Origin: JACQHJ01 sp038063075
GTDB taxonomy: Bacteria > Patescibacteriota > Microgenomatia > Levybacterales > UBA12049
Length of the DNA stretch: 24,496 bases
Direction of reading: 5' to 3'
Assembly: GCA_038063075.1 (NCBI GenBank)
Contig: JBBTVW010000040.1
Span: 1-24,496, forward strand
Part shown: one piece after another, positions 21,856-24,496 of the stretch
Layout: every line of letters begins with the position of its first letter
Position numbering within the stretch: position 1 is the first letter of the stretch
Position numbers and translations under genes: made by a program
Notes under the pieces: model-generated
What the model saw: only the letters and a program-made list of their open reading frames with translations
Told to the model about the DNA's origin: nothing
Database searches by the model: none

Positions 21856-21883
21856 ATTATACCCACGAGACATTTGTTGTCAA
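21856..21883 (-). promoter_or_regulatory. Full-consensus promoter of the 93-residue gene
   Basis: Minus strand TTGACA (21878-21883), 16-base spacer, TATAAT (21856-21861): 12 of 12 consensus bases, with the start codon seven bases downstream. Confidence 0.88.
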
Positions 21884-21925
21884 TGATATTTATATAAATT
21901 TAAAAATATAAAATATATTGTTAAA

Positions 21926-22081
21926 TTAATAACCTAAGAGGTTGTTTCTATTATTAGATTTAAAATTATCTGGTTTTGTCTTAAAATGTGCCTTTATAAG
22001 CCTACTTCCTCTTTTATATGCTTTTTGCCAAAATAAACCTCCTCCATGGGGATAAGACTGTTTTAGCGAAATCTTTTTCAC
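21926..22081 (-). CDS. Possible small basic protein, 51 residues
   Basis: A GTG-initiated frame fills most of the gap between the DUF2207 gene and the 93-residue gene. The predicted product begins VKKISLKQSYPHGGG, contains LFWQKAYKRGSRLIK and ends NNRNNLLGY. It is strongly basic, with no membrane segment and no family I recognise. A TATATA lies five bases upstream of the GTG, but there is no good -35 or Shine-Dalgarno sequence. It is the same strand as both neighbours, so co-transcription with DUF2207 is possible. It may be a real small protein or chance. Confidence 0.35.
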   Translation of the reverse strand: MKKISLKQSYPHGGGLFWQKAYKRGSRLIKAHFKTKPDNFKSNNRNNLLGY

Positions 22082-22120
22082 GTTTTTATATACTTACTAC
22101 CTAATTCTTCTTTTTAATGT

Positions 22121-23785
22121 CTACCAACTTCCTCCACCACCACCGCCGCCGCCACCACCAGATGAACCACCTGAAAAACCACTTGATGAAGATGGCGCTG
22201 ATGTTGTCATATTACTTGAAGTTGCTAAGTAAAATGCAGCATATCCTAAATAAAAATTACCACTATAACCCCTGTACCAACTTGGATTGTAATCTGGTTT
22301 GATAAACTTTAATGCTTCCATAAATTTATCAATATATCCAAGTGCCATTGCATATGGAATCATTTGCTCAACTGTATAGAATTTTTCAGCTTGCCATTTA
22401 TAATTTCTATCCATTGATTTTAAAAATAACTTAAGACCGTCAATCTTATAATCAATTTCATCGCCTAAAGAAGTTCTACCATTTAATTTTTTAGCTAATA
22501 CAAAAAATGTTATCGCTAAGAATATATTCAATGTAAAGAGTGACCACATTCCAAAAACTATAAGAAAAGCTTTTTGATTCTTAGGATTTTTAATATAATA
22601 TTTATTATCTACTAATTCTTTAAATATATTTTTTTCCATATCAGAAAAAGTTTTATAAAAATCTAGCTTTAAATCAGAAACCCTAACACTATCCCCACTT
22701 TCAAAAAGCCTATCAAACAATGTTTTCTCAAAACCAAGAAGTTTACCATCATCTTTTTTTAGCTTAGTTATTTGTTGCTCCTTTTTCTCTTTATCAAAAA
22801 CTCCAAGCATTTTTGTTTTTTCTTTTACTTCTTCAAGTCTTATATACTTTCTAATTGCTAGATCAAAAATTGTTGCCACCACATCATCTCTTTCAAGAGC
22901 TGCTGTATCTATTATTCCAGCAAGCGCCGGAACAAGTCTTTTGCCATTTTCGTCTTTTGGTATATCAAAATTAATAGTAGGCTCTCCAAATCTTTTTTTA
23001 TTTTTATGTTTTTGATACCAGTAGAATAAAATTAGTGGTAGAAATATATTTAGAAAAATATAAATTAAATGAAGATTTTTCAAAAAAAGCTCTCCTAAAC
23101 TTTCTGCAAGAGTTTTAGGTAACTCTTTTAATAAAATACTTTTAGGAAATGTGTTAACCGGATAAGCCAAGACAACTGTTAACCCATATCCTGGATAAAG
23201 AAATTGAGATGAAGAAACCTTTTCTCCTTCTACTTTACATGTTTTATCTTTTGATCCCGAAGGCCCTTCAAAACAAATAAGGTTTGTTTTATCTACTCCA
23301 AAATCTGTTGAAATTCTTGCAACTGCTTTTTCTATTGGCACCTGCCAATCGTTACCAGTTATATTCCAGTAAATTTCATCATGATCTTCATAGTTACTGC
23401 CAATTCCATTTTCAACTGTATATGAGATTTTATAAACATGTGTTCCATTTATAGTTTTATCTACATCGCCAATCTTAAAATATAACTGCTCTTTTGTTTT
23501 TGAAACAGTAAACTTTTCCCTTCTTTCATCTCTTAAGATATTTATATTTTTTATCTTTAATACTCTATAGAGATTCCCTACTTTTGAATATAAAGGAATG
23601 TATCTATAAATCCCATGTCTATATAAGTCTTCAAAGTCATAATTAATTGTTTCTGTAATATCCATTTCTCCATTTTTATGAGCAACTATATCCGTATTAA
23701 AGGAGTGGATTGCCTCAGCAAATGATAGCTGTGGTTTTGAAAAAAATAAAAAGAAAAGTATGATCAGGAAAAATAGTTTCTTCAC
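22121..23785 (-). CDS. DUF2207 family membrane protein
   Basis: The 554-residue protein has a signal peptide (1-23, ending SFAEA) and an extracytoplasmic beta-rich domain (about 25-230) with TETINYDFEDLYRHGIYRYIPL, typical of DUF2207. A membrane segment follows near 240-260, then a cytoplasmic region with a winged-helix-like part (about 285-390) and two close hydrophobic helices near 405-430. The Gly/Ser-rich C-terminus ends in a poly-Gly run and SW, the family's usual ending. The biochemical function of DUF2207 is not established. The start is a GTG at 23785: TATAAT (23792-23797) ends six bases upstream, matching the leaderless rule, and no in-frame ATG lies nearby. Confidence 0.9.
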   Translation of the reverse strand: MKKLFFLIILFFLFFSKPQLSFAEAIHSFNTDIVAHKNGEMDITETINYDFEDLYRHGIYRYIPLYSKVGNLYRVLKIKNINILRDERREKFTVSKTKEQLYFKIGDVDKTINGTHVYKISYTVENGIGSNYEDHDEIYWNITGNDWQVPIEKAVARISTDFGVDKTNLICFEGPSGSKDKTCKVEGEKVSSSQFLYPGYGLTVVLAYPVNTFPKSILLKELPKTLAESLGELFLKNLHLIYIFLNIFLPLILFYWYQKHKNKKRFGEPTINFDIPKDENGKRLVPALAGIIDTAALERDDVVATIFDLAIRKYIRLEEVKEKTKMLGVFDKEKKEQQITKLKKDDGKLLGFEKTLFDRLFESGDSVRVSDLKLDFYKTFSDMEKNIFKELVDNKYYIKNPKNQKAFLIVFGMWSLFTLNIFLAITFFVLAKKLNGRTSLGDEIDYKIDGLKLFLKSMDRNYKWQAEKFYTVEQMIPYAMALGYIDKFMEALKFIKPDYNPSWYRGYSGNFYLGYAAFYLATSSNMTTSAPSSSSGFSGGSSGGGGGGGGGGSW

Positions 23786-23791
23786 ATTTTG

Positions 23792-23797
23792 ATTATA
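23792..23797 (-). promoter_or_regulatory. -10 box of the DUF2207 gene
   Basis: Perfect TATAAT six bases before the GTG start at 23785. The -35 region is weak. Confidence 0.65.
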
Positions 23798-23880
23798 CTA
23801 TTTTTAGAATGGAAATAAATTTAGACTGTAAGCTTCATTTTGAATTTTAAAAATTGTACAATTAACTAAAGTGCAAATAT

Positions 23881-24015
23881 TTAAAAAAATTTCTTAAAAA
23901 GATTTATTTTAGAAGACCATCTAAACCTAACGCTTCCCCTTCTTTTTCTTCTATGCTGGGTTTTTAAAGATGTTAAAATATGGAGAGCAAAAAGAATAAC
24001 AAAGATTAAAAACAT
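23881..24015 (-). CDS. Possible 44-residue membrane peptide
   Basis: In the roughly 280-base gap between the DUF2207 gene and tatD, an ATG-initiated minus-strand frame encodes one hydrophobic helix (MFLIFVILFALHILTSL). A very basic tail (HRRKRRGSVRFRW, then KKFF) follows. Hydrophobic-then-cationic order is seen in real small membrane proteins. GAGGA lies about 11 bases upstream of the ATG, but no clear promoter is visible. No family recognised; chance cannot be excluded. Confidence 0.32.
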   Translation of the reverse strand: MFLIFVILFALHILTSLKTQHRRKRRGSVRFRWSSKINLFKKFF

Positions 24016-24054
24016 CAATAACGCTTTCCTCTACAAAATTAACCATTAAAACCA

Positions 24055-24060
24055 TATAAT
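24055..24060 (+). promoter_or_regulatory. -10 box of tatD
   Basis: Perfect TATAAT six bases before the tatD ATG, again a leaderless layout. The -35 region is not recognisable. Confidence 0.65.
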
Positions 24061-24066
24061 AATTCT

Positions 24067-24496
24067 ATGGTTGATGTTCATTGTCACTTAAATTTTAAAG
24101 CTTTTGAAGATGATTTAGATGACGCTATAAAAAAAGCACAAGATGCTGGAGTAGAAATAATAATAAATACAGGTACCTCTTTAGAATCAAGCCTTAAAGC
24201 AGTTGAGCTTGCTAATAAATACGATCATCTTTATGCCATAGTAGGAATTCACCCTCATCATGCTGATAAAGTACAATCTGGATGGGAAAAAGAACTCAAA
24301 AAATTGGCTCAAAATAAAAAAGTAGTTGGAATAGGAGAAATTGGTTTAGATTATTATAGCTACAAATCAAATGGCATTGTTGATCCAAAATTACAAAAAA
24401 ATGTTTTCCAAACTCAAATCCAAATGGCAAGTGAGCTTAAACTTCCTTTGCAAATTCATAATAGGCACGCAGGAGAAGATATTATAGAAATTTTAA
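24067..24496 (+). CDS. tatD: TatD family metal-dependent hydrolase, partial
   Basis: TatD proteins are TIM-barrel metal-dependent deoxyribonucleases. The 143 residues present (about half of the usual 255-260) show the metal ligands HCH at 5-7, the GIHPHHA segment at 60-66, the GEIGLDYY motif with Glu91 at 90-97, and LQIHNRHA with His131. The remaining His and Asp ligands would lie beyond the window. In many bacteria tatD-like genes follow metG; here it is nearby but separated by several genes. The start is supported by the leaderless -10 box. Confidence 0.94.
   Translation, partial: MVDVHCHLNFKAFEDDLDDAIKKAQDAGVEIIINTGTSLESSLKAVELANKYDHLYAIVGIHPHHADKVQSGWEKELKKLAQNKKVVGIGEIGLDYYSYKSNGIVDPKLQKNVFQTQIQMASELKLPLQIHNRHAGEDIIEIL

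Noticed and set aside
21931..21943. Small hairpin AACCT/AGGTT near 21935
   Set aside because: Five base pairs without a proper T-run; lies inside the possible 51-residue frame.
22121..22302. His-rich plus-strand frame opposite the DUF2207 C-terminus
   Set aside because: It is the complement of the poly-Gly/Ser tail.
23852..23863. Palindrome AATTGTACAATT upstream of the DUF2207 gene
   Set aside because: Twelve AT-rich bases far from any promoter element; could be chance, so not listed as a feature.

Overview
The window reads as a compact, AT-rich bacterial chromosome segment using the standard bacterial code. It most resembles Candidate Phyla Radiation (Patescibacteria), probably Microgenomates. 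That placement is inference from stripped-down housekeeping proteins (IF-2 without its N-terminal extension, short HrcA, DnaJ without zinc finger, MetG without C-terminal tRNA-binding domain), very short intergenic gaps and many leaderless-type promoters. No 16S rRNA or other decisive marker is present. I see no rRNA, tRNA, CRISPR array, insertion sequence or prophage gene.

Layout. Positions 1-8617 (minus strand) form an RNA-metabolism and translation block. In transcription order it is nusA, infB, a DHH-fold protein that has lost its catalytic residues, rpsO, pnp, a Lon-type ATPase without protease domain, and RNase J (cut by the window edge). It resembles the classical nusA-infB-rbfA-nrnA-truB-rpsO-pnp cluster, with rbfA and truB missing and the nrnA slot held by the DHH pseudoenzyme. 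Positions 8667-11359 (minus) hold a two-gene unit: a small membrane protein and a membrane-anchored ClpC-like double AAA+ protein with a degenerate first ATPase ring and no pore-loop tyrosines. Positions 11413-13370 hold an APH-fold kinase-like protein, an unknown protein and a small EamA-type membrane protein. Positions 13386-17479 (minus) are the heat-shock cluster hrcA-grpE-dnaK-dnaJ, with a variant CIRCE operator over the hrcA promoter and a terminator between dnaK and dnaJ. Positions 17566-21559 hold a membrane protein, metG, a small membrane protein, an exported unknown protein and metK. metK is preceded by a SAM-I/SAM-IV clan riboswitch with an intrinsic terminator. Positions 21567-23785 (minus) hold an unknown 93-residue protein, a possible 51-residue protein and a DUF2207 membrane protein. 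A tatD gene runs off the right edge.

Regulation is unusually readable. Many genes have a sigma70-type -10 box ending only 5-8 bases before the start codon, so their mRNAs should be leaderless. Genes inside operons (grpE, dnaK, infB) instead have Shine-Dalgarno sequences. Several promoters are overlaid by dyads that may be operators.

The most novel elements are three degenerate or domain-stripped enzymes placed in conserved housekeeping contexts: the tethered Clp-like protein with its membrane partner, the protease-less Lon ATPase next to RNase J, and the DHH pseudoenzyme after infB. All functional statements come from reading the sequence; no database search or folding program was run.
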